64,000 bases of DNA from Pseudoscleropodium purum (taxonomy: Eukaryota; Streptophyta; Bryopsida; Hypnales; Brachytheciaceae), in assembly GCA_963969395.1 (NCBI GenBank), contig OZ017801.1, positions 21,209,611-21,273,610 of the forward strand, written 5' to 3'. Under the pieces are notes generated by a model. That model saw nothing but the letters and a program-made list of their open reading frames with translations. It had not been told where the DNA came from and did no database searches. Position 1 is the stretch's first letter. Each line of letters starts with the position of its first letter. Shown piece by piece: positions 1 through 12,449 of the stretch. The translations under genes and the position numbers were made by a program.

Positions 1-165
1 AAGGAGCCAGCGCCTGCCATTACTACCATGCTCTCGGAAGCCGAGCTTCTGAAGAGGAAGGCCAAGAAGGCTGAGCTTCGACGGAAGAGGTTGGTGAGGA
101 AGCGGAAGCTCAGGAAGAAAGGCAGATGGCCTCCTTCCAAAATGGCGAAGCTGAAGAATGTCTAG
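1..165 (+). CDS. 3' end of an unrecognised basic protein (partial)
   Basis: Frame 1 is open from the window edge to a TAG at 163-165 and gives 54 C-terminal residues. The tail is very rich in Lys and Arg: alternating blocks such as KRKAKKAELRRKR are followed by RKKGRWPPSKMAKLKNV at the end. GC content and codon use are far higher than in the AT-rich DNA that follows, which supports real coding. Basic C-terminal tails of this sort occur in nuclear-encoded organellar RNA-binding or ribosome-associated proteins, but I cannot assign a family. The 3'UTR probably runs several hundred bases downstream. The gene body lies outside the window. Confidence 0.6.
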   Translation, partial: KEPAPAITTMLSEAELLKRKAKKAELRRKRLVRKRKLRKKGRWPPSKMAKLKNV

Positions 166-2762
166 GTTGTTTTAGTGTTATCACTGTCTGTATGCAACGT
201 TCCATTCAATGTCACGGCTCTTTCAATCAATCAAAACATGGTCAGAGTTTTTTTCAGTCTGGATTGTTTCTGTTTCGCCGTTGAAATGTTGGATTGTTTT
301 GCGGCTGTTGAAATGTTTGCAGGAAGGATGGTCACATTCTAGAGTCCACAGGATGGTCCGAGTTATCTGGTAGAGGGTGTAAATGGTTTTGAAAATTCAA
401 GGGACATCTCGGAGTCTTTATTAGTGAGTTGAGGCCGGCAGATCTCTTTGCAATATCATTTTTTTTCCGATGTGATTCTAGATTAGGGCTTGGGGGAAGG
501 TATTCCAGGACCAATTTCTTTGGGATTCCTGTTCTGCGTGATGGATATTCTTGGTAATTCTGTGGTCTCAGGGACCATCTCATGGAGATTCCTTGGTGCT
601 ATGGTACAAGCACTTGTTAAGCTTGAGGATACTACATGCGTCACTATGTAAGGATTTTAACGCAATTTACACGTTTAGGATTGTGATTTTGGGGAGATGT
701 ATAGAGCTGTTGGGAGATCTTTGGGTTCAAGAATCAAATCTGTTCACAATGAAATTTTCATCAGTATGAATGATTTCTCATGCAATTTTTGGAATGGGAG
801 GGTGTAAACCTTACAAGCCACTGCCGACACCCCTATTTCCATTTTCCTTCAAAGATCACAGCATAAACGTTCTGCCAGGTTGATTATATCACTTACCAGT
901 ACTGTCATACTCAACCTTCTGTGATAATAATCTTGGTTATTGAGTGTTCCTAGTACATTGAGAATCTCTCGTATTGTGCAATTTTGCACAGCTAAATGCG
1001 CAACATCCATAGCACTCATAATAATTCAATGTGGCAAATGATGTAATGGGTAATTGCAAGTAATATCTTTACTCTTTGTTGTATTTTGGTCTAATACTAA
1101 TTTTTCTGGAGCACTTAAACCCCTAAATGCCTAAGGGTTGTTTTGAGCCTCTAGAAATTTGCTCTAAATTGAACAAAAAGCCAACATTTTGATAAGTTGT
1201 ATCAATTTTTTTTGAATTGTAACCATACAAATTCAATCTAGACATGTTAGAGATCACATAAGAAGAAAAAACACAACAATATCACTTATGAGTTGAAAGA
1301 TTATAACGTTTGACTATGAAGGTGTTAAAACTATGAAAAATTTTCAATTCACTTTTTACAAGTCAAATCTAAAAAGTTGGTGACCAAAAAAATATGAGGT
1401 TTAAGGGCCTAACATGAATAACCCCAATCAATTTATGGCTTCTCAAAATCTACTCTACAATTTTTTTAAATGAGTTTTGAATGTGATTTTTTCTTCAAGT
1501 CCTAGTGTATTTGAGGCTCATTTCCAAGAGCTCTCAATACTACGGGAAGTCAAGATTGCAATGGGTACCCTTGCACAAAACCTTGAATAGAAAAATCACT
1601 ATCATTTATTTTCAAGATCAAATTTTTGATGCTAAAACTAGACTTTAGGAAAAACTTAAAAAAAATATAAACTACTAAAAATAGCAACTTGGTTAGGTTT
1701 TATTCAACTTCAAAGTTTTGCAAATACCAGATTCTTGTACCTCAGGCAGTTAGAGGTTAAAATTAGGAAAACATTTTTTTTTAAATGTAACGAGATGTGG
1801 TTGATGTGTAACCATGAAAGAATGTTGAGGCCAAAAAGTAGTTGATTGACAATGCTCAATATTATTGTAGAAATGAAGAATGCACTTGTTGGTTCATAAA
1901 TCAAATTGAATTTGGCAACGTACATTGTTGAGCGAATTTCCAATGTGTGTCCCAGCCTAGTTGTGCTGTGTAATTTCGTTTTTGTTGTGTTTTCATGTGT
2001 GTAATTTTCTAGTTGGAAAGTGTTTGTGTGGTCCAAGTTTAGATTAGTGAGTGATTGAGTGTTTGAATTTGTGTCCTAGTCATGATGTATATGTGCCAGT
2101 GTATAGTAGTGTATTGATGTGTAGAAGCATGAAAACTTTAATTGAAGTTATCCAAGTTGGAAGTTGATGTGGAGAAGTGTGTGTTAAGTGCTGAATTTAT
2201 GGAAGTATGGGAAAGTTGATTAGTTTGCAGTGTGAGTAGGGAAGTGAAAATGGAGCTTAGTAGAAGTAGTGAAGATTTGCAAATCCTAGTGGGAATTTGT
2301 AGATGTTGACACTAAAATGTACTAATTGGAGAGTTGATTAGAGCTTAATAAATAGATTAGGAATTTAGACGATGAACAAAGCTGCTGAATCTATAACGAT
2401 GACTTAATCATCAATTCGGAATTTAAATGAAAATGTAATTCAACCGAGTTGGTGTTGAGTGTATGTGGAGTGCTTAATGTTGTATCCAAATTGTGTGGAT
2501 GTATGAGATCAAAATGTTGAGAATTGAAAATGTGCCCAATCAGATATTATTTGCAGTCATATGTGGATAATTTAATCCAAATTGTGTATGTGAATATTGT
2601 TGTAGTAATTTTAGAGCATCCAAGTTGTAAGTCAATTGAAGAATTTGTGTTTATGATTATTGCACCTTTACGGTTGAGATCAAATGTATGTTTGAGTCCA
2701 AATTAGAATGTAGAAAGTCAGTATTTGTAACAGCCCTAGTCGGAATTATTTAAAGCCTGAAT
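166..2762. other. 3'UTR of the edge gene, then AT-rich intergenic DNA
   Basis: The first few hundred bases are mixed-composition sequence typical of a plant 3'UTR. From about 900 on the sequence is AT-rich with no convincing reading frame. From 2040 to 2760 it is oddly rich in GTG/TGT/GAA triplets with short imperfect repeats. The retrotransposon at 2763 is inserted into this sequence, and similar composition resumes after 8750. Confidence 0.5.
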
Positions 2763-3071
2763 TGTTACGAACTAGTTCGTAACAGCTGGACTAGGAGGGG
2801 GCAGTTATAACTGTTCTGTCAAGGAAGGAGGTTCTCCTCTCCCTTATTAGACCACAAGAGGAGGTTTGTTCCTCATACAGCATTTTGTTGAATACACTTC
2901 TGATTCTTCCATGACGTTAGCATGCTCGCATTAATCTCCGTTGGTCTGTAGGTTGCATTAATCGTGGATATGCGTTCTCTCGGATTCCTCTGCTTGCTCA
3001 ATCTTAGATAGTTGAATCTGCAGCTCACACGAATGGTCGGAGCGGAAGCCAAGAGTCCCCGAACCTTGACA
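2763..3071 (+). repeat. 5' LTR
   Basis: Starts with TG followed by a perfect 20-bp palindrome (GTTACGAACTAGTTCGTAAC, 2764-2783). A second perfect palindrome, CAGTTATAACTG, contains two opposed Myb-type CAGTTA cores. Ends ...CCTTGACA. It matches the 3' LTR over its full length with 8 substitutions and no indels. Confidence 0.95.
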
Positions 3072-3393
3072 TAATGCCGTATCACCTGATTGGCTTCCGC
3101 TTCGAGAACGGTCCCTGCTGCAGGCCGCATCCGTGAGTTGCTCATGTTCGGGTCTGTGGCAGGCCGTGTTTGCTGTGGGCTGTGCCTGCTGCGGGCCATG
3201 TTCGTTGCTGCGGGCTGCGCCTGCTGCCGGGACTGGCCGTGGTTGCTGCTGTGGGCCGTGTCTACTGTGGGGGACAACTCACCAGCATGATCTCGCAGGG
3301 GGCCAGCAAGAGTTCCGTCAGAGATAACTCACACGAATGGTTCGGGAACTGCGCTGTAACTGAGAGTTGATTGGTTGGGAAATCAGCTTGGTG

Positions 3394-4491
3394 ATGGATC
3401 GGAAGCATTTGGATGGAGCACCAGGAGAGCCCCCGGTGCCGGAAACTGGGGGTGCAGAATTTACGTCGTTCATCCAGCAACAGATTCAGTCTGTTTTCCA
3501 ATCCACGATTCCACATTTGGTACAGCAGATTTCCGAGCAAGTGGCTGCGATACCCCGACAGTGATCTCCTTTAACCTCTATCATGGGAGATGAACGAGCA
3601 TATCCTAGAATGGGAGGACATCGGGAATCTGATTTTGGGGGTCGAGAATCAAAAGTAGCCGATCTGGAGAAGTTCTCTGGAAAGAAAGGGAACGAGGTGT
3701 ATCGCTGGTTCGCGCAACTACGATTAGTTTTCCGAGGTAAACCACGTACTTACAACTCTGATGCGGATAAGGTGGCATATGCACTTTCTTACATGACTGG
3801 GGCCGCTCAGAATTGGGCCATGCCCTTACTGCAAGCTCTTGATGAGGAACGGGAGTATGAATTATTAATCGATTACAACGCTTTCCGGGATTCGGTCATT
3901 GTCGTATATGGTGACTTGGATAGACGAGGTAACGCTGAAGACAAAATTGGAAGACTACGTCAGACTGGCTTAGTAGCAACTTATATTTCCACTTTCAATG
4001 AGCTCGCAGTGCAACTCGACTGGAATGAACCTAGTTTGATAGCGCGATTTAGAGGAGGATTGAAGGACAAGGTTTTGGACTCCGTGGCCACCGTAGAAAG
4101 CCAACCCTGGAGACTCCAAGATTGGATGGCGATGGCGTCACGAATTGACGAGAGGTTACGGGGCCGGCGTCAGGCCCGACGACCTCAACAAGATTCGTTC
4201 ATTTCTAGAACTCCAACCTCTATACCTCAGGAAGCAGTTGGAAGACCTTCTGCTAACCATGGGACGTCAGGGCCGGTGCCGATGGAGCTTGGGGCGGTGC
4301 GAGTGAGTACGGCGTTGGCCAGAACAGCTGCAGAAAGGTTGGACTATCAACGTCAGGGGCGCTGTTGGGGCTGCGGTGAAATCGGCCATGTGCGCTCACG
4401 GTGTCCCACTAACCCCTCTAAGCCTTTGTCCATTGCATCCATAGAAGGAGAAGGAGGCGATTCCTCGGGGAAAGGCAAAGCCCGGGACTGA
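3394..4491 (+). pseudogene. gag: Gag of the Ty3/gypsy element (one internal stop)
   Basis: Frame 1 from ATG 3394 encodes a capsid-like Gag of about 366 codons, interrupted by one in-frame TGA at 3562-3564. The stretch from about codon 90 has the retrotransposon-gag fold signature (KFSGKKGNEVYRWFAQL, then a region around YMTGAAQNWA). Near the C-terminus is a zinc knuckle, CWGCGEIGHVRSRC, with CCHC spacing. A later ATG at 3583 would give 302 residues after the stop. The frame ends at TGA 4489-4491; whether that is the original Gag terminus or another decayed codon is unclear, since Gag-like sequence continues in frame for about 17 more codons. Gag packages element RNA into cytoplasmic particles. 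Confidence 0.85.
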
Positions 4492-4568
4492 GTGGAGAAG
4501 TTCAGTACCCGGGCCCTGTCCAAAGAGCAGCTGCGACGATCCTGAAGGGGAGTTTCCTCAAAGAACAA

Positions 4569-7500
4569 GTGGTCAGTCAGTCATGGGTGGGGTTGGACCA
4601 GGGGACTCAGCGAGAATTGCCGGATCCAGTAGTTTCACTGGAACTCGAAGTTGGAACTGACCTTCATTACTTGCGTGCCACCCTTGACCTAGGGGCGCAC
4701 CTAACTTTGGATGTTGAGGTGAATGGTGTGGCAGCTCTTACATTGGTGGATTCTGGTGCCATTGGTATTTTTATTCATCCTCATTTTGCACAAGAATGCA
4801 ACGCGGCTGTAGAGACCAAAGAACACCCGCGTGAAGTCAGAGTGATTGATGGCAGAGTAATAAACTCTGGACTCATCACCCAGGAAGCTACCATTCAGCT
4901 CAAAGTAGAAGGGCATTGCAAAACACTGACCACGGATATCACGAACACCGGAAGATATTCCTGTGTGTTAGGTACCCCGTGGCTCATACACCACGACCCC
5001 ACTATCCGTTGATCTCGGAGGAAGGTGCAGTTTGATTCTTTATTTTGTCAGGAAAATTGCTTCGAGCAACCAACAGAATCCCTGGTGGCAAGAGGGATTT
5101 GGCCTTGGGCCATCGACAACGGGATCCTCGCTATGGCCGCCGGGGCTACGGAGCCGGAAGCTGCGGAGACTACCGATAGCTGGGGGGGATACGGAAGACA
5201 CGGGCCATGCTTGCAAGTGGCCAATGTCGAGAAGCGGTCTGGGGGGCTCTTGTGAGCAGATGCCCCCCTATTCGAGAGCAGCCAGCGGCCAAGGGGAAGA
5301 GGAGGGATCAAGCTGGTGCCTCCTGATGCTTGTGGATCCAAACGAACATCTTCATTAGATGTGCCCAAGCATGCAATGGTGTCAGCAATGGCATTTCGGT
5401 TGTCAGCAAAGGATGCCGAGATTTACGCTTTAGAAATCTGTGAGTGTATGGAATCGAAGTTAAGATCGATTCCAACCGATTACCATGACCTTCATGAGGC
5501 ATTCAGCGAGCAGGCCTCCAATGAATTGCCCAACCACGGTCCCTCGGACATGAAAATTGATTTTAAAGAGGGTCAGGAACCCCGAAACACCAACCTACGA
5601 CTGATGTCTCATGTGGAATTAGAAGAACTTCGAAGGTATTTAGAAGAGAACCTAGAGAAAGGGTGGATAAGGCGGTCAAAGTCTCCGGTTTCCGCCCCTA
5701 TTGTATTCGCTAAGAAAAAAGACGGTTCTATTAGGGTCTGTATAGACTACCGTAATTTGAACAAAATCACTGTGAAAAATCGTTATCCCTTGCCGCTCAT
5801 CCCCGAACTTACTGATAGATTGGTGGAATCCACCATATTCACGAAGCTAGATATAAGACAAGCCTATCACCGTATATGTATGGCTTTGGGACATGAGTAC
5901 AAGACAACTTTTAAAACCCGCTACGGTCTTTTTGAATATCTTGTGATGCCCTTCGGTTTAACTAATGCACCAGCTCAATTTCAATCCCACATGCAGAGCA
6001 TTTTCGGAGATCTCCTTGATATCTTAGTGGTGATCTATCTAGATGATATCTTGATTTTTTCAAAGACTTTGGAGGAGCATATACAAGTGGTGCAGGAGGT
6101 GCTAAAACGACTTAGGAACCACGGGCTTTATGCTAAAGAATCCAAGTGTCAATTCCATTGCGAATCTGTGGAGTACTTGGGAATGATTGTTTCCTCAAAG
6201 GGCTTGGAGATGTGTCAAGATAAAGTACAAGCTATTAAAGATTGGCCCATTCCAAGTACAGTCAAGGAAATTCAGTCTTTTCTGGGGTTCGCAAATTTCT
6301 ACCGCCGCTTTATTTGTGATTACTCTCGAATTGCAGTACCCCTTACAACTTTAACTCGCAAGAATAAACCATTTGAATGGACGACCCAAGCGGATATAGG
6401 ATTTAAGGAACTCCGTTCCCGTTTCCTACAAGCACCGGTATCACTCCACCCCAATTTTGAAAGACCTTTTGTGGTTAAGACAGATGCATCCGACATGACA
6501 ATAGGGGGAATTCTCTTGCAACAAGGGGATGATGGATATTGGCATCCTTGTGCCTATCGAAGCTCGAAGATGTCCCTAGCTGAGCAGAACTATGACATTT
6601 ATGATAAAGAACTACTAAGTATAGTTTTAGCATTCCAAGATTGGCGAGTATATTTAGAAGGTTCCCCGCACCAGGTTCAAGTTATTTCGGATCACAAAAA
6701 TTTAGAATATTTTCTCACAACTAAGGAACTAAATCGACGACTAGCACGTTCGTCAAAATTTTTATCAGCATTTAATTTTGAAATTGAACATCGACCGGGA
6801 TCCTTGAATGGAAGGGCGAATGCTCTCTCAAGAAGGATAGACGTCATAGAAGGAAGACATGAGGAGAGGCGACCACTCTTACGTTTGGCTGCAATTCAAA
6901 TCGAGGAGCCAATTTGGACGGATATCTACATTTTGGAACACCTTAGGGTGGCCATTAAAGAAGATGCTACATTGAAACCCATATTGACTTTCTTTCAAAA
7001 TTTAAAGTAGGTTCCATTAGACGTTCGCCGCCGTTTTCAAGAATACACCTTTCACGATGGCCTTCTTCGATTTTGAAATCTAATATATGTACCAGATGAT
7101 GAAGAGCTCAAACGACAAATTTTGAGGTCTAGACATGATGCTCTGGTGGCGGGCCATCAAGGGCGAGCAAAAACCTTGGAATTAGTGATGAGAACCTTCT
7201 ACTGGCCCACGCTTCGACGATATGTCCATCGCTATGTCGACGGCTGTGATTTGTGCCAAAGATCCAAACCTACACGCCATGCACAATATGGATTGATGCA
7301 ACCGATACCGGCTGCACAAGCACCATGGAAACGAGTTTCCACACATTTTATAGTGAAATTACCAAATAGTGGAGGATATGACTCCATCATGGTGGTCGTG
7401 GACAAAAACACCAAGTTAGCTCATTTTATTCCAACCAACGAAACAATTGATTCTAATGGTACTGCCTCCTTATATTTACACAATGTATGGAAGCACCACG

Positions 7501-8425
7501 GGACACCAGACGACGTGATATCGGATCGCGGTGTAGTTTTTGTATCAAAATTCATGAGGAGGTTATGCCAACTATTACGAATTCACCCTTCTCCAACTAC
7601 AGCTTTCCATCCTCAGGCAAAAGGGTAGACTGAGAGAGTAAATCAGGTCCTTGAGCAATTTTTAAGGACATTTACGACTAAGCGTCAAGATGATTGAGCG
7701 GATTTGCTTCCCTTAGCCGAATTTGCATATAATGATGTATACCACTCTGCGACAGGATTTTCACCATTCTACGCCACATATGGATACCACCCATCTTTGT
7801 CATTTTCGGTTCCAACTACATCTACGGTCCCGGCAGCGGAGGAGAGAATCCAGCATTTACATGAAGTCCACGAAGAATAAAAATAATGATCACAATTGCT
7901 GGGGAACAAGCTAAGCAAAGTTACGACAAGGCGGTAAAATTGCAACCAACGTTCCAGATCGGTGACAAGGTTCTCCTCCGCCATGACAATATTTCTACAA
8001 CGGCACCATCCCGGAAGTTGGCCTCTAAATTTTTGGGGCCATTCTCAGTGACGGGGAAAATTTCTAATGTCGTTTACCGTCTCAAATTACCATCAACATT
8101 GCGCATTCATGATGTTTTCCATGTGTCTCTCCTTGAGAGATATCGGCCAGACACTATTATAGGACGACACCAGACACTGCCTCCGCCAATTGTCACCCCT
8201 GATGGAGACATGGAGTACAAAGTCCATAAAGTTCTTGACTCCCGGATTTTTGGCCATTGGAAGAGGCTTTAATATCTCGTTTCTTGGGAGGGATATGGCC
8301 CAGAGGAGAATTCGTGGGAGCCGGCTATGAATCTGGACAATGCACCTGATGTTGTGGCAGAATTCCATAGGCTTCATCCCAGAGCACCAAGACCGAATTC
8401 ACGGGGGGCTCAAAGTGGTCGATAA
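4569..8425 (+). pseudogene. pol: Pol polyprotein (PR-RT-RH-IN-chromodomain), decayed
   Basis: Frame 0 carries protease (LVDSGA near 4740), reverse transcriptase (about 5600-6200, catalytic YLDDIL), RNase H (about 6470-6840), the integrase HHCC zinc site (about 7134-7265), the integrase core (to about 7800) and, after a frameshift near 7880, linker plus chromodomain ([13 protein letters not shown], about 8290). In-frame stops lie at 5010 (TGA), 5253 (TGA), 7008 (TAG), 7074 (TGA), 7626 (TAG), 7695 (TGA), 7878 (TAA) and 8270 (TAA), and the frame ends at TAA 8423-8425. The RNase H motif usually read as ADALSR is ANALSR here. The first catalytic integrase Asp (family motif DFI) is replaced by His (THFIVKLP). 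The protein cannot be functional. The longest intact stretch is 564 codons (5316-7010). Confidence 0.92.
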
Positions 8426-8433
8426 GAAGGGGG
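8424..8433 (+). other. Polypurine tract of the retrotransposon
   Basis: AAGAAGGGGG lies three bases before the 3' LTR, where the primer for plus-strand DNA synthesis is expected. It overlaps the last stop codon of pol. Confidence 0.8.
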
Positions 8434-8436
8434 TAA

Positions 8437-8745
8437 TGTTACGAACTAGTTCGTAACAGCTGGACTAGGAGGGGGCAGTTATAACTGTTCTGTCAGGGAA
8501 GGAGGTTCTCCTCTCCCTTATTAGACCACGAGAGGAGGTTTGTTCCTCATACGGCATTTTGTTGAATACACTTCTGATTCTTCCATGACGTTAGCATGCT
8601 CGCATTAATCTCCGTTGGTCTATAGGTTGCATTAATCGTGGATATGCGTTCTCTCGGATTCCTCTGCTCGCTTAATCTTAGATAGCTGAATCTGCAGCTC
8701 ATACGAATGGTCGGAGCGGAAGCCAAGAGTCCCCGAACCTTGACA
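8437..8745 (+). repeat. 3' LTR
   Basis: 309 bp, colinear with 2763-3071. All eight differences between the two LTRs are transitions. Followed directly by the TGAAT duplication at 8746-8750. Confidence 0.95.
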
Positions 8746-8750
8746 TGAAT

Positions 8751-11700
8751 GTTGTTGTTAGAGTATTTCAAGTGGTTTTTGATTTGTAAATGAGATCATG
8801 TGATGAGTGACCAAATTGGAAAGTATCCCCTTAGTATGGACAGTTTTAAAGATATAAAAATCAATTCCAAATCGGTTAAGAGAAGCTATAAATTTTGCAA
8901 GTATCAAAGTTATGAGAAGCCAATTTGTAGAGAAAAGAGCAAGATTATGTAGTTGGTAAAAGAAGATATAGTGGTTCCCAAGTTGGAGATAAAGAATTCT
9001 AAGTAAATTGATTTCTGATTTGTTAGTGCAAGGTCTTATCAGTTAGTATCAATCCAATCCAATTCGGAAGGGAAGAAACCTGGCTAGTACACAACAATTG
9101 TAGCAGAGTCATCCAATTTGGGAATAAATATTGAAAATCCAAGTTGAAAGTAAAAGATTTTTAAAAAAAAATTATAAGACTAAAATTAATAAAGACAAAA
9201 GGATTTAAAGATAAAAAGATAAAGAATAAAGAACCAATTTGGGAGATTTTCCTAACCTTTGTGGCCTTTAAGAGGGGAGTGGCAAATTTAGCAATTAGAT
9301 TTACTGCGTGAAAGAAAAACATTTGCATATGTGGTTAAAGAACATATTTCCTATAAAATTCTATAATTGCAATGATATATTAAGAATTCAAATAGAAATA
9401 ATCCTATTATATTAGTCTCCCTAGGAATGAACTTTTACTATTAGCTTGGATTTAGTTTTTAAATGACAACCTAAGTTTATCTACACCTATGCTACTTGAC
9501 AAAATCTTTAAGTATTCAAAATTAGAAAATTTATGCCAGAAGAGTGTATAAAATACTATTGAAATATTTAATAAAAACTATTGAAATTATTTTTATTTAA
9601 TAATACAGATTTTTACAACTGAAAAGATTATATTTTAACTATTTTTAACTATTTTAGAAAAAATTTGAATTTTTATACTCAACTTTGAAGTTTGAAATCT
9701 TAGATTGAATTTTAAAGGTTTAAAACAATTTGTTTTTTAATAGATTTTTTCAGTGTTTCTTTAATACAAATTATAAGGGAAAATTTGACTTAATTTTTTG
9801 TTGAAGGTCATGATTTACTAAAAAGAAAGAAAAGGAATGGATATATATTAGTATCATTTTTGGTGTAAATATCACAATTTTGATGCATAATTAGTGCAAA
9901 TCAAACATTTCTATGCCTCTCAAGTGCATGATGGGACTTTGGATATCCAATTTTTTTTCTTTATAATTTAAGCTTCCTAGCAATTGGCCAAGGGCTATAA
10001 AATAAACATTTGTTTAGGTGATAAAAGGTTAAAGTGTACATGCATTTTTGAAAGGTCAAGTATAAAATAATTTCCTAACTAAAAGAAATTCAAAATTCAA
10101 AAATCCCAAGAAAATAAAATCTTTGGCATTTTATATTTGTAAATAATAATAAAATAATTCAAGATATTAAATTAAGTGTGGTACCAATCATTTGTGACAA
10201 TTCTATAAAGATGGCTCCATACCAATGAGAATCATCTAAATAAACCACAAAATTAATATTTGAAGTTTCTTGAAAATAAAGATGTTTTAGAGTGATGATA
10301 TCTACATTTCTTTTGAATTTTGGCTACATTGGATCATGTACTTCTAAAGTTTTACTTGAAAAACACTTTTAGAATGCAAAGTGGGACAAGAAATGATAAA
10401 GATTTTTCTTGCAATCACATACCCTAATGTTTTTGGTTATATCTATCCTATTAGTTGTTGTTGCAAGCACCATTATGAAAATAGCTATTTTTGGAGTTTA
10501 ATATAAACAAAGTGTTTGATTACTAAAAATCCTATATTAAAGTCTCTACGATGATGGCTAGAGCCACACAAAGTACATTTCCAATCTTGAACATGTACCA
10601 TACCTTGAATTATTAAGTGGTTTCCTACTAATAACAATTTTTTACTTGGCATTTTTCTTAAACATATGATAAAATAGGCTTTGCAACTAGATAAGTTAAA
10701 CTTCTAATTTTCTTTTGCAACATTGTTTGGAAATTCAATTTTGCTTGTCACAAAATGTTGCAAATATACTAACATAAGATTTTGAATCTTATTGTATATA
10801 CTTCATTTATACACTACTTCATCTTTACTACAGTTAAAACATTGTAGAAAATGCAAATTGGTGAAAGTTTGTATATTTTTATTGCACCAACTTTCCACTT
10901 ATTTGAAGTGGTTCTAGAAACTTCATCTTCAAATAAGAAACTTGTACAAATTTTAAAACCTTATTTGCTAATTCTTTAGGCTATGCCTATAAAGAGTAAG
11001 AATAAGAATCATCATTTTGATTCAAGATTTAATCCCAAAATGCCCAAATGCCCATTTAAAAGTCTCTATCCTTCTTGGATTAGTTGCTAATACCCCAAAA
11101 GACTTTTTCCTCCAAAAAATTCATGAATTTCATCAAGTTGTTTTATTATACCCAAATAAAACAATTGATTTCGACAAAAACTCCATCTTGAGTTTTTCTT
11201 CAAACTAATACACTTAAAAGAATGCTCACTCACTACAAATTGTCTTCAGAGAATTAGAGACCTATCCAATGAATGACTTTTTTAAGAAAAAAATACTCCA
11301 TGGTAAGTACAAATGTGAAAGGGGTTAGTAGGTTGGAGACTTGGAGCAAATAGTTGATGGCATAGTTGGATAGAAATTTTATTTCTATAGTATGTCAATT
11401 CCTTCAAAGTCTTAGAAAATAGTCTTTTGTTTTTTCTATCTTTGTAAAAATTAGCATACATGTTCTCAACTATTGTATTAAGTAATTAAGGCCAAATTTT
11501 TTGCCAAATAATTCATAAAAATTGGAAGAACTAAGAACCAATTTTTTTAAAAGTACATTAATTAGATTTTTTTAATTTCTTGGTGTTGTAAACAAAAATA
11601 TTTTACAAATTTTTGTTTTATGATACCTATTTTCAAAAAATTGGCATCTACCTAAAAAATTTCTTTTGACAACCTTGACTACTAGGTACAAGTATTTAGA

Positions 11701-12449
11701 GTTTCATTTTATCAAAAAGGAAACTTTTCTTTTATGAAATGTAGTAATATATCCCTGAAAGTTATTACCTCTAAGATTGAAAAAAATGTTGTTGTGGTTG
11801 CAATCATAACAAAAGTTGAATGATCAAATTTCATAACAATTGGAGCAAACTCGATAGTGATGAAAAGATCTAATAGTTAAATGTTGCCAAAATGTGATTC
11901 TACCCAACAATCATTCATTGATTTTTTGATTGATTTTAGAAATGAAAATTTTAAAATAATTTTGGACAAAAGACCCTTTAGATTTTAAAATAACAATCAA
12001 TAATTAATACATAATCTATTTAAATCAATTTTATATGCAATTCTATAAACATTCACATATGAATCTAAAGGAAATATGTTTTTTCATTGAAATAGACTCT
12101 CACTATATCCAAAGACAAGATAGCTAAAAAAAATATATAAATTAATTTGTATTTTTTATATCACCAATTTAAGTGCATTGTAATTAATGAATATCTTACC
12201 TTCAATAGGGCTTCCCTTATTCCCTAAATTAAAAACCTCAATTCTCTAAATTTTGAAATTCTTAAAATTTATTATATGATTTTGAAGATCATATCAATAG
12301 TTAATTTTATCATATGTATTCTTTAATAAATTTATTCTTTAGAAATTTGTATTTGACTAAATATAAATTTTATCATAAAAAATTCTTATTTTAAAATAGT
12401 TTTCATAAACAAAGATTTTGGTTAGAAGACATTAAAGTCGTTTTTTCTA
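8751..12449. other. AT-rich intergenic DNA
   Basis: No reading frame longer than about 63 codons and no similarity to a known protein that I can see. The first 500 bases continue the sequence interrupted by the retrotransposon. The rest is about three-quarters A+T with many homopolymer runs. No tRNA-like or hairpin element was recognised. Confidence 0.5.

Larger units (their letters stand above)
2763..8745 (+). mobile_element. Ty3/gypsy LTR retrotransposon, chromodomain type, inactivated
   Basis: Two 309-bp LTRs (2763-3071 and 8437-8745) begin TG and end CA. The element is flanked by a perfect 5-bp target duplication, TGAAT, at 2758-2762 and 8746-8750. Inside, in order, are Gag with a CCHC knuckle, protease (VDSGA), reverse transcriptase (YLDDIL), RNase H, integrase with an HHCC zinc site, and a C-terminal chromodomain. 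This is the Ty3/gypsy order, and the chromodomain places it among chromoviruses. A polypurine tract sits just before the 3' LTR. No canonical primer-binding site is obvious after the 5' LTR. A GC-rich leader with GCTGCGGGC-type repeats lies at 3110-3270. The LTRs differ at 8 positions, which suggests a fairly recent insertion that has since decayed. Confidence 0.95.

Noticed and set aside
1100..1425. Possible MITE with AAACCCCTAAA-type ends
   Set aside because: Terminal pairing is too short and imperfect, and no second copy was found in the window.
3090..3540. Small Cys/Gly-rich ORFs in the retrotransposon leader
   Set aside because: Overlapping frames across a GC-rich repetitive leader; no codon bias or family signal.
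3562..8272. Reassigned stop codons (alternative genetic code)
   Set aside because: In-frame TGA, TAG and TAA occur only in transposon frames that also have frameshifts and lost catalytic residues; the host genes use stops normally.
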